This document shows, piece after piece, positions 18,260-27,400 of a stretch of 52,101 nt of DNA. How positions within the stretch are numbered: the first letter of the stretch is position 1; the number at the start of each line of letters is the position of its first letter. The stretch is from Pontibacillus salipaludis (lineage in GTDB: Bacteria > Bacillota > Bacilli > Bacillales > BH030062). The position numbers were made by a program, and so were the translations under genes. The stretch lies in assembly GCF_014642405.1 (NCBI RefSeq), contig NZ_BMIN01000026.1:1-52101 (forward strand), given 5' to 3'. The notes beneath the pieces were generated by a model that saw only the letters and a program-made list of their open reading frames with translations, made no database searches and was not told the origin of the DNA.

Positions 18260-18703
18260 TTAGCCTCGTTTAGCACCTCGACCTCCACGTTTTGATTCCG
18301 TGTGCTTTCTTAAAGATGCAAGCTTTTCATCACTATCTTTAAGGAAACGATTCATTAACGAATCAAAATTCTCAGGGCGCTGGTTACCTTTGTTGCCGTT
18401 GCCTTTGCCTTTTCCGCCGCCTTTGTTATGGTTGTTGTTGTTGCGACGCTCACGGTCACCTTTGTAGTTGTCTTTAGCTTTCTTAATAGACAAACCGATC
18501 TTACCGTCTTTCTCCACATTAATCACTTTTACTTCTACTTGGTCGCCTTCACTTAAGTGATCATTAATGTCTTTTACATAATTATCAGCAACCTCACTAA
18601 TGTGAACCAAACCAGTTGAACCATTAGGTAGTTCAACGAATGCTCCGAAATTAGTGATACCTGTTACCTTGCCCTGCAACTTGCTGCCTACTTCAATTGA
18701 CAT
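18260..18703 (-). CDS. yabR: S1 RNA-binding-domain protein YabR
   Basis: The protein has 147 residues from this start. An S1 domain fills the first 75 residues (GKVTGITNFGAFVELPNGSTGLVHIS, then EVKVINVEKDGKIGLSIKKA), followed by a low-complexity basic tail rich in N, G and K (about 83-105) and a conserved C-terminal helix. It likely binds RNA or ribosomes; the precise role is unknown. The ATG at 18703 is preceded by AGGAGGAG, while the frame is open 10 codons further without support. The same protein follows divIC in B. subtilis. Confidence 0.93.
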   Translation of the reverse strand: MSIEVGSKLQGKVTGITNFGAFVELPNGSTGLVHISEVADNYVKDINDHLSEGDQVEVKVINVEKDGKIGLSIKKAKDNYKGDRERRNNNNHNKGGGKGKGNGNKGNQRPENFDSLMNRFLKDSDEKLASLRKHTESKRGGRGAKRG

Positions 18704-18751
18704 AAAAAAATTGCTCCTCCTTATGAATTTCAAAAAGTATCATTCTTATAT

Positions 18752-18781
18752 ATTATATATAAGCCTTAAAAAGAGTGTCAA
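18752..18781 (-). promoter_or_regulatory. SigA promoter of yabR, overlapping the divIC stop
   Basis: On the minus strand, TTGACA (18776-18781) and TATAAT (18752-18757) are both perfect, with an 18-base spacer. The TGA stop codon of divIC lies inside the -35 hexamer. Confidence 0.85.
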
Positions 18782-19158
18782 TATGAGGGACCATTATCAG
18801 GGATTTTAAAGATAATTTCGCCTTCTTTTGAGAAGAAATAATTGGTTCTCGCGATCTGCAAGACATATTCTTCATCATTTAAGAGCTTAATTTCTTCTTT
18901 AAAATCTTTTTCCTGCTTCTCTAAGAGATCCATTTCCTCTTGCAATTCTTCATATTTGGCTTGCTTCTCAGCATAAAGATTCCGTTGTTGAATATGGTAA
19001 GTCAGTAATCCACCCAATAAAAGAAGGGATGCGATTGTAAACAAAGCTAATCGGCGAATGAGCCGCTTCTTCTTTTTATGTTGACGCTCTACGTATGCAT
19101 CGTACTGCTTTACATATCCCGAATCTATCTTTGCAACCGAATCACGTTGATCCTGCAC
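18778..19158 (-). CDS. divIC: Cell division protein DivIC
   Basis: DivIC is a bitopic septum protein that forms a complex with FtsL and DivIB. The 126-residue protein has a basic cytoplasmic N-terminus (QHKKKKRLIRR), one membrane segment (about 37-56), and an extracellular coiled coil rich in E, K and L (about 62-95) ending in ARTNYFFSKEGEIIFKIP. The start is GTG, about 11 bases after AAGGAGG, which overlaps the end of yabQ. It follows yabP and yabQ as in B. subtilis. Confidence 0.95.
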   Translation of the reverse strand: MQDQRDSVAKIDSGYVKQYDAYVERQHKKKKRLIRRLALFTIASLLLLGGLLTYHIQQRNLYAEKQAKYEELQEEMDLLEKQEKDFKEEIKLLNDEEYVLQIARTNYFFSKEGEIIFKIPDNGPSY

Positions 19159-19167
19159 GATGATAAG

Positions 19168-19767
19168 CTACCTCCTTTTTTGCTGGATATTCCCCCACCA
19201 TTTTAGTATTATATTCTTCATTTTACTATAAAACCCTGCTACGTCTAGTAAGTATTTTTTCACATTTTTCGGCATCAACTTCCATGTTATGCGCCCTATC
19301 AACTGGAATGGGTATAGCAAAATTTTCAATAGGAATAGAATAATGGCTAGTAAGGTTGTCCATAAAAGGAGAATTAGCTTCGTTACTGTAATCACTATAA
19401 AACGAATTGGACGAACAATAAACACCGTTACAACCCGTGTAAAAAAGCGAATAAGTCCTGAAATGATCTTAATTAACCTCTCTAATACTTTTTTATAGGT
19501 TGTCCTAAACAAGGCTTGGTATGCAGCATAACCACACACCACAGCCAGTACAATATACAGACGTAATTCTCCCTGATTCGCTAAAAATAGAAAATAAAAC
19601 AAAACCAACCCTTGTAGAATCCAAAACAAAATCTCGAAGGAATACCTCATGATCAGATTAGACTTCCATAAAGGCTCAAATCTTTTAAATGTATCCATAA
19701 CCATACCCAAGTATACGCCACTACTAAACATAATGACCATTGTAAAAAACTGCGTATCTAAACTCAT
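19168..19767 (-). CDS. yabQ: Spore cortex biosynthesis membrane protein YabQ
   Basis: This 199-residue protein has four to five hydrophobic helices (for example FFTMVIMFSSGVYLGMVM, FEILFWILQGLVLFYFLFLA, LYIVLAVVCGYAAYQALF, FIVITVTKLILLLWTTLLAI) and a short basic C-terminal tail. In B. subtilis YabQ is made under SigE and is needed for spore cortex formation. Its ATG overlaps the TGA of yabP (ATGA), so the two are translationally coupled. Confidence 0.93.
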   Translation of the reverse strand: MSLDTQFFTMVIMFSSGVYLGMVMDTFKRFEPLWKSNLIMRYSFEILFWILQGLVLFYFLFLANQGELRLYIVLAVVCGYAAYQALFRTTYKKVLERLIKIISGLIRFFTRVVTVFIVRPIRFIVITVTKLILLLWTTLLAIILFLLKILLYPFQLIGRITWKLMPKNVKKYLLDVAGFYSKMKNIILKWWGNIQQKRR

Positions 19768-20072
19768 TTAAACATTTTGCTAAAGAATCCTTTAGCTTTC
19801 TCCTGTTGCTGTTCGTCTAAATAGGAGAGTTCATACACCTTTCCTTTAATCGATACGATCCCTTGCTCTACATCTAAATTCTTCATTTGAAGATTCTGCC
19901 CTCGGACGACTAAATAGCCCATATTTGTTTGTAATAAAAATTCCTCAGCATCGAAACTATCTACCTCTTTAACCCCGGTAATCTCTAAGTTACGTCTATT
20001 ATTCATCTTCACATGATGATCACCTTGTCCTCTGGTCCCCGTCCCCTGTACATCTTTTTCATAATACTCCAT
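19764..20072 (-). CDS. yabP: Sporulation protein YabP
   Basis: The 102-residue protein shows the YabP/YqfC-type domain: RRNLEITGVKEVDSFDAEEFLLQT, MGYLVVRGQNLQMKNLDVEQG and VSIKGKVYELSYL. It acts with YabQ in spore formation in the mother cell; the mechanism is not known. A strong purine-rich site (GGGGAGGGG) precedes the ATG, and a SigE-like promoter lies 28 bases further up. Confidence 0.95.
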   Translation of the reverse strand: MEYYEKDVQGTGTRGQGDHHVKMNNRRNLEITGVKEVDSFDAEEFLLQTNMGYLVVRGQNLQMKNLDVEQGIVSIKGKVYELSYLDEQQQEKAKGFFSKMFK

Positions 20073-20099
20073 ATATCCACCCCTCCCCTTATCGATACC

Positions 20100-20128
20100 A
20101 ATCTATGAGTGAGAGGTTTCAAATATGT
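20100..20128 (-). promoter_or_regulatory. SigE-type promoter of yabP-yabQ
   Basis: On the minus strand, ACATATT (20122-20128) and CATAGATT (20100-20107) are 14 bases apart, close to the SigE pattern KMATATT-N14-CATACAHT with about one mismatch in each half. Mother-cell expression of yabP-yabQ is known in B. subtilis. Confidence 0.7.
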
Positions 20129-20244
20129 ACAATCCCTTATAAAAAATGTTCGGAACAGAATGGTTACGGAGAAGAGGTTCTCATTGTTAAACACTCTCCC
20201 TATTAAAAGATTACGAAAGGAAATAGATAACCGATATCATTACA

Positions 20245-20290
20245 TAAAAAAGACGCTTCACTCCACCACAGGAGTCAAAGCGTCTTTTTT
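20245..20290 (-). terminator. Terminator after rqcP
   Basis: The outer stem AAAAAAGACGCTT and its complement plus an inner stem ACTCC/GGAGT form a two-part hairpin with flanking A and T runs. It closes the spoVT-distal yabM-yabN-rqcP transcript. Confidence 0.8.
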
Positions 20291-20314
20291 CGCTCTCATT
20301 TTCAAATTACATGA

Positions 20315-20569
20315 CTACACTTCTTGTTCACTAATGATTTTATATAAAGACGATGCTTCATCTTTCTTTACATTTTCACGTAAAGATGTGACCTCTAGCG
20401 TTAATTGCTTTTGTCCAAAACGGATCGAAAGCTCGTCCCCTACAGACACATCTGTAGAAGCCTTCGCCGTATTACCGTTTAGTTGGATCCGACCTTGATC
20501 AGCTACTTCTTTCGCTAATGTACGTCGTTTAATCAAACGGGATATCTTAAGAAATTTATCTAGTCTCAT
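20315..20569 (-). CDS. rqcP: S4-domain ribosome quality control protein RqcP
   Basis: The 84-residue protein is a single S4 RNA-binding domain (MRLDKFLKISRLIKRRTLAKEVADQG, then IQLNGNTAKASTDVSVGD). In B. subtilis RqcP (YabO) stabilises tRNA on obstructed 50S subunits so that RqcH can add alanine tails. The ATG is one base after the yabN stop, with AAGGGAG upstream, so translation is coupled. Confidence 0.95.
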   Translation of the reverse strand: MRLDKFLKISRLIKRRTLAKEVADQGRIQLNGNTAKASTDVSVGDELSIRFGQKQLTLEVTSLRENVKKDEASSLYKIISEQEV

Positions 20570-20570
20570 G

Positions 20571-22040
20571 TTATTGCTCTCCCTTCTCTCTGTTCTTCGC
20601 TTGAACCCAATAATAGTCTAGCTGTTCTAACGTCATATCTTGCATAACTTGACCCTCGGAAGTAATCACTGCTTCCATTTCTTTAAAGCGCCGTTCAAAT
20701 TTATCATTGGTTCTTTGTATCGCAAGTTCTGGATTTATTTTATAGTAACGGGCAAGATTTACAAACGCAAATAAGATGTCTCCATATTCTAATTCTTGAT
20801 CAGAAAATGCCTCAGACCGTAAACTTTCTTGAAACTCATTCATTTCTTCTTTCACCTTTTCCCACATTGGTTGTGGATCATCCCAGTCGAATCCTACTTT
20901 CTTCGCCTTTTTCTGTAATTCCTGAGCTCTCATAAGCCCAGGTAATGCCTCTACTACTCCATCTAACACCGAGGGTCTTTCCATACCTTTTTCATCGTTC
21001 TTGATCTCATCCCAATTCTTAATAACCTGTTCAACATCATCTGCTTGTCGATCTGAGAAAACATGTGGGTGGCGACGGATCATTTTATCCGTTAAAGATA
21101 GAATTACGTCATCGATCGTGAAAAATCCTTCATCTTCGCCAATTTGACTGTGTAGGAGGACCTGTAAAAGCACATCTCCTAGTTCTTCTATGATCCCTTC
21201 ATCATCTTGGTCATCAATGGCTTGTATAAGCTCATAGGATTCCTCTAGTAAATAAGGTCGTAAGCTTTCATGTGTTTGCTTACGATCCCAAGGACACCCA
21301 TCTGGTGCGCGAAGAGCTGCGATTACGTCGCGAACCCGGAAAAACTGATGAGCGAGCTGTTCTTCTGAAACAGGGGGAACATACACACTTGTTAAATTGC
21401 TCAGTTCTACTTCATGATCAAGTTCACATAGAGGTACTTGTTCTATTCGTTCTTGTTTACTTCCTACAGCATCTACAATATAAACAGGAAACTCAGGAGG
21501 TAAATCTTCGAGCAGTGACACCTTCACCTCTGAGGCAATCATTTCATCATACACCTGACAAAAGACGGTGTGCTGGCGATGTTCTACCATGCTTCTTCTG
21601 AATCCTGTAGCATCGATAAACTGAAACCCTTCAATAGGGTCAATTTGTAAACTTGTAAATAAGTCATCTAAGTAGCTTTGTCCACCCTCAATTGACACTG
21701 AAACACGTTCTTTTCTTTCAGCTATTAATAATAGCTGTACGGTTTTCTCAGCAAGCATAGGGTGACCTGGGACCACATATATAAGATCGCGACTTTCCGC
21801 TTCACGAATTAGCTGTTCCACGATCGTTTCATATACATCACCAAACTGCTCCTGTTCTTCATACACACGATCGAACGATTTGAACGTAACCCCTTCACTT
21901 TCTAATGCCTTAATGACCGGATGATCAAGGGTGCGCGCATATCGGGCTCCCTCACCTTTTACAAGTGTTCTGTATACACCTAATGGCAACTGTTCAAGGT
22001 CGCCTGCACCAAGACCCATAATTTTAATATGATTTGTCAT
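20571..22040 (-). CDS. yabN: YabN: SAM-dependent methylase-like domain fused to MazG pyrophosphohydrolase
   Basis: The protein has 489 residues from this start. The N-terminal half is a tetrapyrrole methylase-type fold (KIMGLGAGDLEQLPLGVY, DLIYVVPGHPMLAEKTV), and the C-terminal part (about 225-480) is a tandem MazG domain with LEESYELIQAI, EELGDVLLQVLLHSQI and a second EEMNEFQESL...ELEYGDILFAF. MazG hydrolyses nucleoside triphosphates, probably removing damaged ones. The second of two close ATGs is chosen because AGGAGG is 8 bases upstream of it. It overlaps or abuts both neighbours. Confidence 0.94.
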   Translation of the reverse strand: MTNHIKIMGLGAGDLEQLPLGVYRTLVKGEGARYARTLDHPVIKALESEGVTFKSFDRVYEEQEQFGDVYETIVEQLIREAESRDLIYVVPGHPMLAEKTVQLLLIAERKERVSVSIEGGQSYLDDLFTSLQIDPIEGFQFIDATGFRRSMVEHRQHTVFCQVYDEMIASEVKVSLLEDLPPEFPVYIVDAVGSKQERIEQVPLCELDHEVELSNLTSVYVPPVSEEQLAHQFFRVRDVIAALRAPDGCPWDRKQTHESLRPYLLEESYELIQAIDDQDDEGIIEELGDVLLQVLLHSQIGEDEGFFTIDDVILSLTDKMIRRHPHVFSDRQADDVEQVIKNWDEIKNDEKGMERPSVLDGVVEALPGLMRAQELQKKAKKVGFDWDDPQPMWEKVKEEMNEFQESLRSEAFSDQELEYGDILFAFVNLARYYKINPELAIQRTNDKFERRFKEMEAVITSEGQVMQDMTLEQLDYYWVQAKNREKGEQ

Positions 22041-22042
22041 CG

Positions 22043-23635
22043 TCATGACCTCCTTTTAGTGAGTCGTTTTAATTTAGTTGATTTCGGAAAGTAATCTAAT
22101 TCTTTGTCAGTAAAAGCGCCTGTTTTAAGCAAACTCACACCATAACTTACAGCACCTAACCCAATTGTAAGGATGCAATATCCTACATAATCTTGTCTTT
22201 GTTGCATCTCTATGAATTGCCTATACGCTCCTCCTGTAACGAATATAGTCGCCGTCATTACCCCTAACGAGAAGAAGGTAGCCCTCCAAGGTATGTACGC
22301 TCTTAAAGAGAAAGGAATTCGTTTTTTAAAGACAAGTATATTACTCAAAAAAACGACGCAAATACTAATTAACGTTGCAAGACCGCTCCCTGCAAGGCCC
22401 ATTTCCGGGATAAGTATCATGTTTAACATGACTTTCACAATCATCCCAATTGCCACAGCAAAAGCTGGCAAGAAAACAATCCCAAACCCTTGCAATAATG
22501 AAGATAGTGTTAAAGTCATCGATGCGAAAACAATGACAATCGACAATACCCTTAGAGCAATAACTCCTTCACTGCTTTTAAAGAGCAAAATGTTCACTTC
22601 AGGTAGCACTAAAAACAAACCGACTGAAGCTGCAATAGAAATCAGAAAAGAAAGCTTCATCGCCTGTCCGGCATTCTCTTTGACCTCCGTTGTTTTGTTC
22701 TCCAAGCGCTTCTTAGTGACAGAAGGAACTATAGCAAGAGCTAGTGAGGATGCAAGAACGGTTCCTAATTGCAAAAGCGGATATCCCCGATCAAAGACTC
22801 CCTTCATTTCTTGTGCTTCCTCTAATAGAAGCCCATAATCCTTCAAGGAGGAAACCATGGTGAATGCATCCGCAAATTGCATCAGCAACAACAGCATATA
22901 ATTCACACAGAGAAACAAGCCTGATAGAACCATCATCTTTAAAATTTCGCGAATTGGAATAAAAGAAGCAGAAGGATTGAGGAGTAAGGATCTATGCTTT
23001 GTAATATATAAAGATAATACCAGACATGCCGCAAGTCCTCCTAAAATGGAACCAAAAGCTGCGCCAGATCCTACGTAATAGTAGCTATAACCATTGCCTA
23101 CGAAGAACAAAGTAGCTGAAATAATGACAAGAACTCTTACCACCTGTTCTACCATTTGGGACACAGCTGTCGGCGTCATTTCGTCTATCCCTTGAAAGAC
23201 ACCTCTTCCTATTGAAGTAAACGGAAGGAGTAAAAATACGGTAGCTGTCACACGCAGAGGCATACGCAACCTTGGATCCCCCATAAATGATGCAATAGCA
23301 GAGGAACCAAAGTAAAAAACAGAAAATAGCACAACGCTAATCCCTACCATAACGATAAAAACCGGCGCATAGAAGCCCCGAACCGAAAGTGACTCCCCTC
23401 GAGCCCTGGCTCTTGCTACAAGAGACGAGATTGCCACCGGAAACCCGTATATTGATATCATCCAAGCCATCCCTAATATCGGATAAACTTGTTGGTAAAT
23501 ATAAAACCCTATATCCCCCGCTATATTTTGAAGTGGGATACGATAACCAGCACTTAATACCTTTCCAAATAAACCAGCTAAGGTTAATAAAAGTGCCCCT
23601 CTCATCAATCTTTGTTGCTTATTATGTACTGCCAT
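22043..23635 (-). CDS. yabM: MOP-superfamily flippase, SpoVB-like (YabM)
   Basis: A membrane protein with about 14 helices (530 residues from this start) of the polysaccharide transporter/MurJ-like branch. It carries the N-terminal signature ALLLTLAGLFGKVLSAGYRIPLQN and GFYIYQQVYPILG. Relatives move lipid-linked precursors or polysaccharides across the membrane; the substrate here is unknown. The ATG at 23635 has AAAGGA 7 bases upstream and is preferred over two upstream in-frame codons. It lies between spoVT and yabN as in B. subtilis. Confidence 0.92.
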   Translation of the reverse strand: MAVHNKQQRLMRGALLLTLAGLFGKVLSAGYRIPLQNIAGDIGFYIYQQVYPILGMAWMISIYGFPVAISSLVARARARGESLSVRGFYAPVFIVMVGISVVLFSVFYFGSSAIASFMGDPRLRMPLRVTATVFLLLPFTSIGRGVFQGIDEMTPTAVSQMVEQVVRVLVIISATLFFVGNGYSYYYVGSGAAFGSILGGLAACLVLSLYITKHRSLLLNPSASFIPIREILKMMVLSGLFLCVNYMLLLLMQFADAFTMVSSLKDYGLLLEEAQEMKGVFDRGYPLLQLGTVLASSLALAIVPSVTKKRLENKTTEVKENAGQAMKLSFLISIAASVGLFLVLPEVNILLFKSSEGVIALRVLSIVIVFASMTLTLSSLLQGFGIVFLPAFAVAIGMIVKVMLNMILIPEMGLAGSGLATLISICVVFLSNILVFKKRIPFSLRAYIPWRATFFSLGVMTATIFVTGGAYRQFIEMQQRQDYVGYCILTIGLGAVSYGVSLLKTGAFTDKELDYFPKSTKLKRLTKRRS

Positions 23636-23683
23636 GAATGTATCCTTTCTAAACCTTTCCATTCTCATGATATAAGTATGTAT

Positions 23684-23714
23684 GAAAAAAGGAGCCTACG
23701 CAAATGAGGCTCCT
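23684..23714 (-). terminator. Terminator after spoVT
   Basis: The stem AGGAGCCT/AGGCTCCT with a loop of about 8 bases is followed by TTTTTTC on the minus strand, just after the spoVT stop codon. Confidence 0.8.
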
Positions 23715-23724
23715 CGCTTTCATT

Positions 23725-24261
23725 CTATTCCATTTGTTTTGCCAGAAAACTTGCGGCTGTTTCAACCGCTTTCTGTTCAACATTGGTTAACGCTTCTCCT
23801 TCTTTCGAAAGAATCATTACGCATCCAATTGGATCTCCGCCAGAAATAATAGGACCTATTACGTACGAGGAGATTGTCTCATCAATACCATCCGCAATTT
23901 CAATGGTTGTTTCATTTGATTCTGTTAAGACGACGCGATCTTGAATGGCTTGTTCAACTTTTTGCCCTATGCTTTTATTCAGATACTCTTTTCTCGAGCC
24001 ACCTGAAACAGCAATAAATTCGTCACGATCACAAATAAGGACAGGATGACCAAGTGAGTCAAATAGTGCATCAGCATATTCCTTTGCAAAATCACCGAGT
24101 TCGCTAATGGGTGAATACTTCTTTAAAATAACTTCACCCTCACGATCTACAAAGATTTCTAAAGGATCCCCTTCTCTAATACGTAGGGTTCTACGAATTT
24201 CTTTCGGGATTACAACCCGACCTAAATCATCAATACGTCTTACGATACCAGTTGCTTTCAT
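23725..24261 (-). CDS. spoVT: Stage V sporulation protein T (AbrB-type regulator)
   Basis: SpoVT adjusts SigG-dependent gene expression in the forespore. The 178-residue protein has an N-terminal swapped-hairpin DNA-binding domain (MKATGIVRRIDDLGRVVIPKEIRRTL) and a GAF-like C-terminal domain (about 55-178). Length equals the B. subtilis protein. The frame is open 58 codons further, but the family N-terminus and GAGG 9 bases upstream fix this ATG. A SigG-like promoter inside that upstream stretch excludes the longer form. Confidence 0.96.
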   Translation of the reverse strand: MKATGIVRRIDDLGRVVIPKEIRRTLRIREGDPLEIFVDREGEVILKKYSPISELGDFAKEYADALFDSLGHPVLICDRDEFIAVSGGSRKEYLNKSIGQKVEQAIQDRVVLTESNETTIEIADGIDETISSYVIGPIISGGDPIGCVMILSKEGEALTNVEQKAVETAASFLAKQME

Positions 24262-24351
24262 TCCATGAAGCCTCACTTTCATCTGATGATTATTCTCTTG
24301 GTGATGTGTTATCGCTTCCTGTAAAGAACAAAAATCACCATTTGATGGGTA

Positions 24352-24381
24352 TAGTATTTTTCTCAAAGTCAGAACTATACA
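24352..24381 (-). promoter_or_regulatory. SigG-type promoter of spoVT
   Basis: On the minus strand, TGTATA (24376-24381) and AATACTA (24352-24358) are 17 bases apart, one mismatch each from TGAATA and CATACTA. spoVT is a SigG gene in B. subtilis. The distance to the ATG is about 90 bases. Confidence 0.7.
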
Positions 24382-24474
24382 TTTTTCCTTCATATTTGTA
24401 GTAGAAAACATCAAAATCTTCAAAGTGAGGCTCAATTTATACAGTAAAAATAGGTATATTGCGTTACATTTACA

Positions 24475-27400
24475 TCAAGCTGAATGTTTAGCTTCTGGTA
24501 ATTGTTGGAGAAATTCTTCTATTGTCTTATAGCGTTGATGCGCCGTATTACGATCCCATTTAAAGGTCACTTTCAACTGCTGACCTTCTGTACCAAGTTG
24601 GATCATACGGCCATATTGATTGGCCAGCTCAAATAATTTAGCACCATCAATACGCTGACTCGCTTCAGCTTCCATAAGCAATTCAATCTTTTGCTTCTTC
24701 TCGCTAACCGACTCTACACGCTCTTTTTTAGCTGCAAGCTTCAATACAGCTACTTGATATAAATTCTCGACTTGTTCAGGGTAGTCACTAAAACGATCAA
24801 TCATCTCTTCACGCAGATCATGGAGATCCTCTTGAGATTCAATGGATTGGAATCGTTTGTACATATCAATCTTCTGTTTCTCGTCTGAGATGTAAGAATC
24901 CGGGATATATGCATCTAAATTAAGAGTAAGCTCAGGTTCGAATGGTTTCGTTTCCTCTACTTCTTTCCCTTGCTGTTTTGCTTCTATCGCATCATTTAGC
25001 ATTTGAGAGTACATATCGAATCCGACTGAATCAATAAATCCGTGTTGCTGTGAACCTAGTAGGTTACCTGCTCCACGTATGGATAAGTCACGCATTGCAA
25101 TCTTAAAGCCTGAACCAAGCTCTGTGAATTCCTTAATGGCTTGCAGTCGTTTCTCTGCCACTTCTGATAAAACTTTATCTTTTTGATAAGTAAAATAAGC
25201 GTAGGCCACACGATTCGAACGACCCACACGACCTCTCAATTGATAAAGCTGACTGAGTCCCATCCGGTCTGCATCATACACAATTAACGTGTTTGTATTC
25301 GGGATGTCTACTCCAGTTTCAATAATGGTGGTAGATACGAGCACATCTGATTCACCTTCAAGGAAACTGAACATTACATTTTCAAGCTCTGATTCATTCA
25401 TTTGACCATGAGCATACGTCACACGTGCTTCATCAACTAGCGCTGAAATTTCTTCTGCCATCCGCTCAATGTTTTCTACACGGTTGTACAAGAAAAAGAC
25501 TTGTCCCCCGCGCGCTAACTCCCGTTCAATAGCTTCCCGTATAAATACATGATTGTATTCAAGCACATACGTTTGGATCGGGAAACGGTTTTCAGGAGGG
25601 GTTTCGATAACGGATAAGTCACGCACACCTAACATCGACATATGGAGCGTTCTTGGAATCGGAGTGGCTGTAAGTGTTAAGACATCGACATTTGTCTTCA
25701 TTTGCTTAATTTTCTCTTTATGCTTCACTCCGAAGCGCTGTTCTTCATCGACAATCAATAACCCTAACTCTTTCACTTTAATATCTTTAGATAAAATACG
25801 GTGCGTTCCGACCACAAGATCAACAGTGCCATTTTCTAAGCCTTCTGTCGTTTCTTTTTGCTGCTTACGTGTCCGGAATCGACTTAACAGACCAATTTCA
25901 ATCGGGAAATCCTGAAATCGTTCACGAATTGTTTCATAGTGCTGCTGAGCTAGTATTGTTGTCGGAACTAGTATAACGACTTGCTTACCATCTGCGATCG
26001 CTTTGAAAGCTGCACGAATAGCAACTTCTGTTTTCCCGTACCCAACGTCTCCACATAGAAGTCGGTCCATAGGGCGTACTTTTTCCATGTCGGTTTTGAT
26101 TTCTTCAATACAGCGAATTTGGTCTTCCGTTTCCTGATACGGGAATGCCGCTTCAAACTCTCGCTGCATCTCTGTGTCTTCTCCAAAAGCATACCCTTTA
26201 GTCGCTTCTCGTTCTGCATACAGCTTTATTAAGTCATCTGCGATATCTTCAACAGAAGATTGAACACGACTTTTTACCTTTTTCCATTCACTTCCACCTA
26301 GTTTGTAAAGTTTAGGTTCTTTACTTTCAGAACCTACGTATTTCTGGACCAGGTCGATTTGGTCAATAGGAACGTATAGTTTGTCATCCCCTGAGTACTT
26401 CACGAGCATATAGTCTTTATGTAGCCCATTTAGCTCAAGCGTCTCAATTCCTAAATACTTTCCTATACCGTGGTGAGCATGAACAACATAGTCACCTACT
26501 TTTAAGTCTTGATAACTTTTAATACGTTCAGCATTTGAAATCTTTTTCTTTCTCTTAGGGCGTGTAGAACGCTTCTTAAATAGTTCGTTTTCTGTCAATA
26601 CGGCTACCTTATGCATTGGTAGCTCAAATCCTGTAGTTAAGTGCCCCACTACAATGGTTGCATGTGTTAAGGGTAAAGAAGGTTCTTTCTCAGAAACAAC
26701 GGCTTCCATATCATAGTCTTCTAATACTGCTTGAATTTTCTCAGCCCGGGTTTCATTTGGCGCCACTACTAAAACAGAATAATCCCCTTTTTGCCATCGG
26801 TCCATCTCCGTTTGCAATAAATTCATTTGTCCATGAAATTGTTGCATAGCTCTACAAGAAATGTTCACGATATTTTCCGGTTGAGTATTAGGTATATGAC
26901 GTAAGAATACAGACATATAAAGACGAGGATGATGAATAGAATGCCAAACATCAGACCAATTGTAAGAGATCGATAAATCTCTAACCATTTGCCCTGATTC
27001 CAACAGACTGCTATACCATTCAGCCTCTTCTTCATCTAAACGTGTAGCGGTTTCTTGGATTCTGCTCATTTCATCAAAGATCATTAACCCGTTATCTGGT
27101 AAATAATCTAGTAAACTAGCAGACTCCTCATAGTAGAGAGAAATATACTTATACATTTCCTGAAAACGCTCACGTTGCTTCAGTCTTTCGATATCTCTTT
27201 CAATATTCTCAGATAGTGTTTCCTTAAGCTCAGGAGATTTAAGATTCTTTAGGGTATCTGCAAAAGCTCCCTCGAGATTTTGAGCAGCTCTTGCCAAATC
27301 TTCATCTGTTAACAAAAGCTCACTAGCTGGACCAATTGTTACATTGTTCACCTTTTCTAATGAGCGTTGACTCTCAGAATCGAAATACCGAATGGAATCT

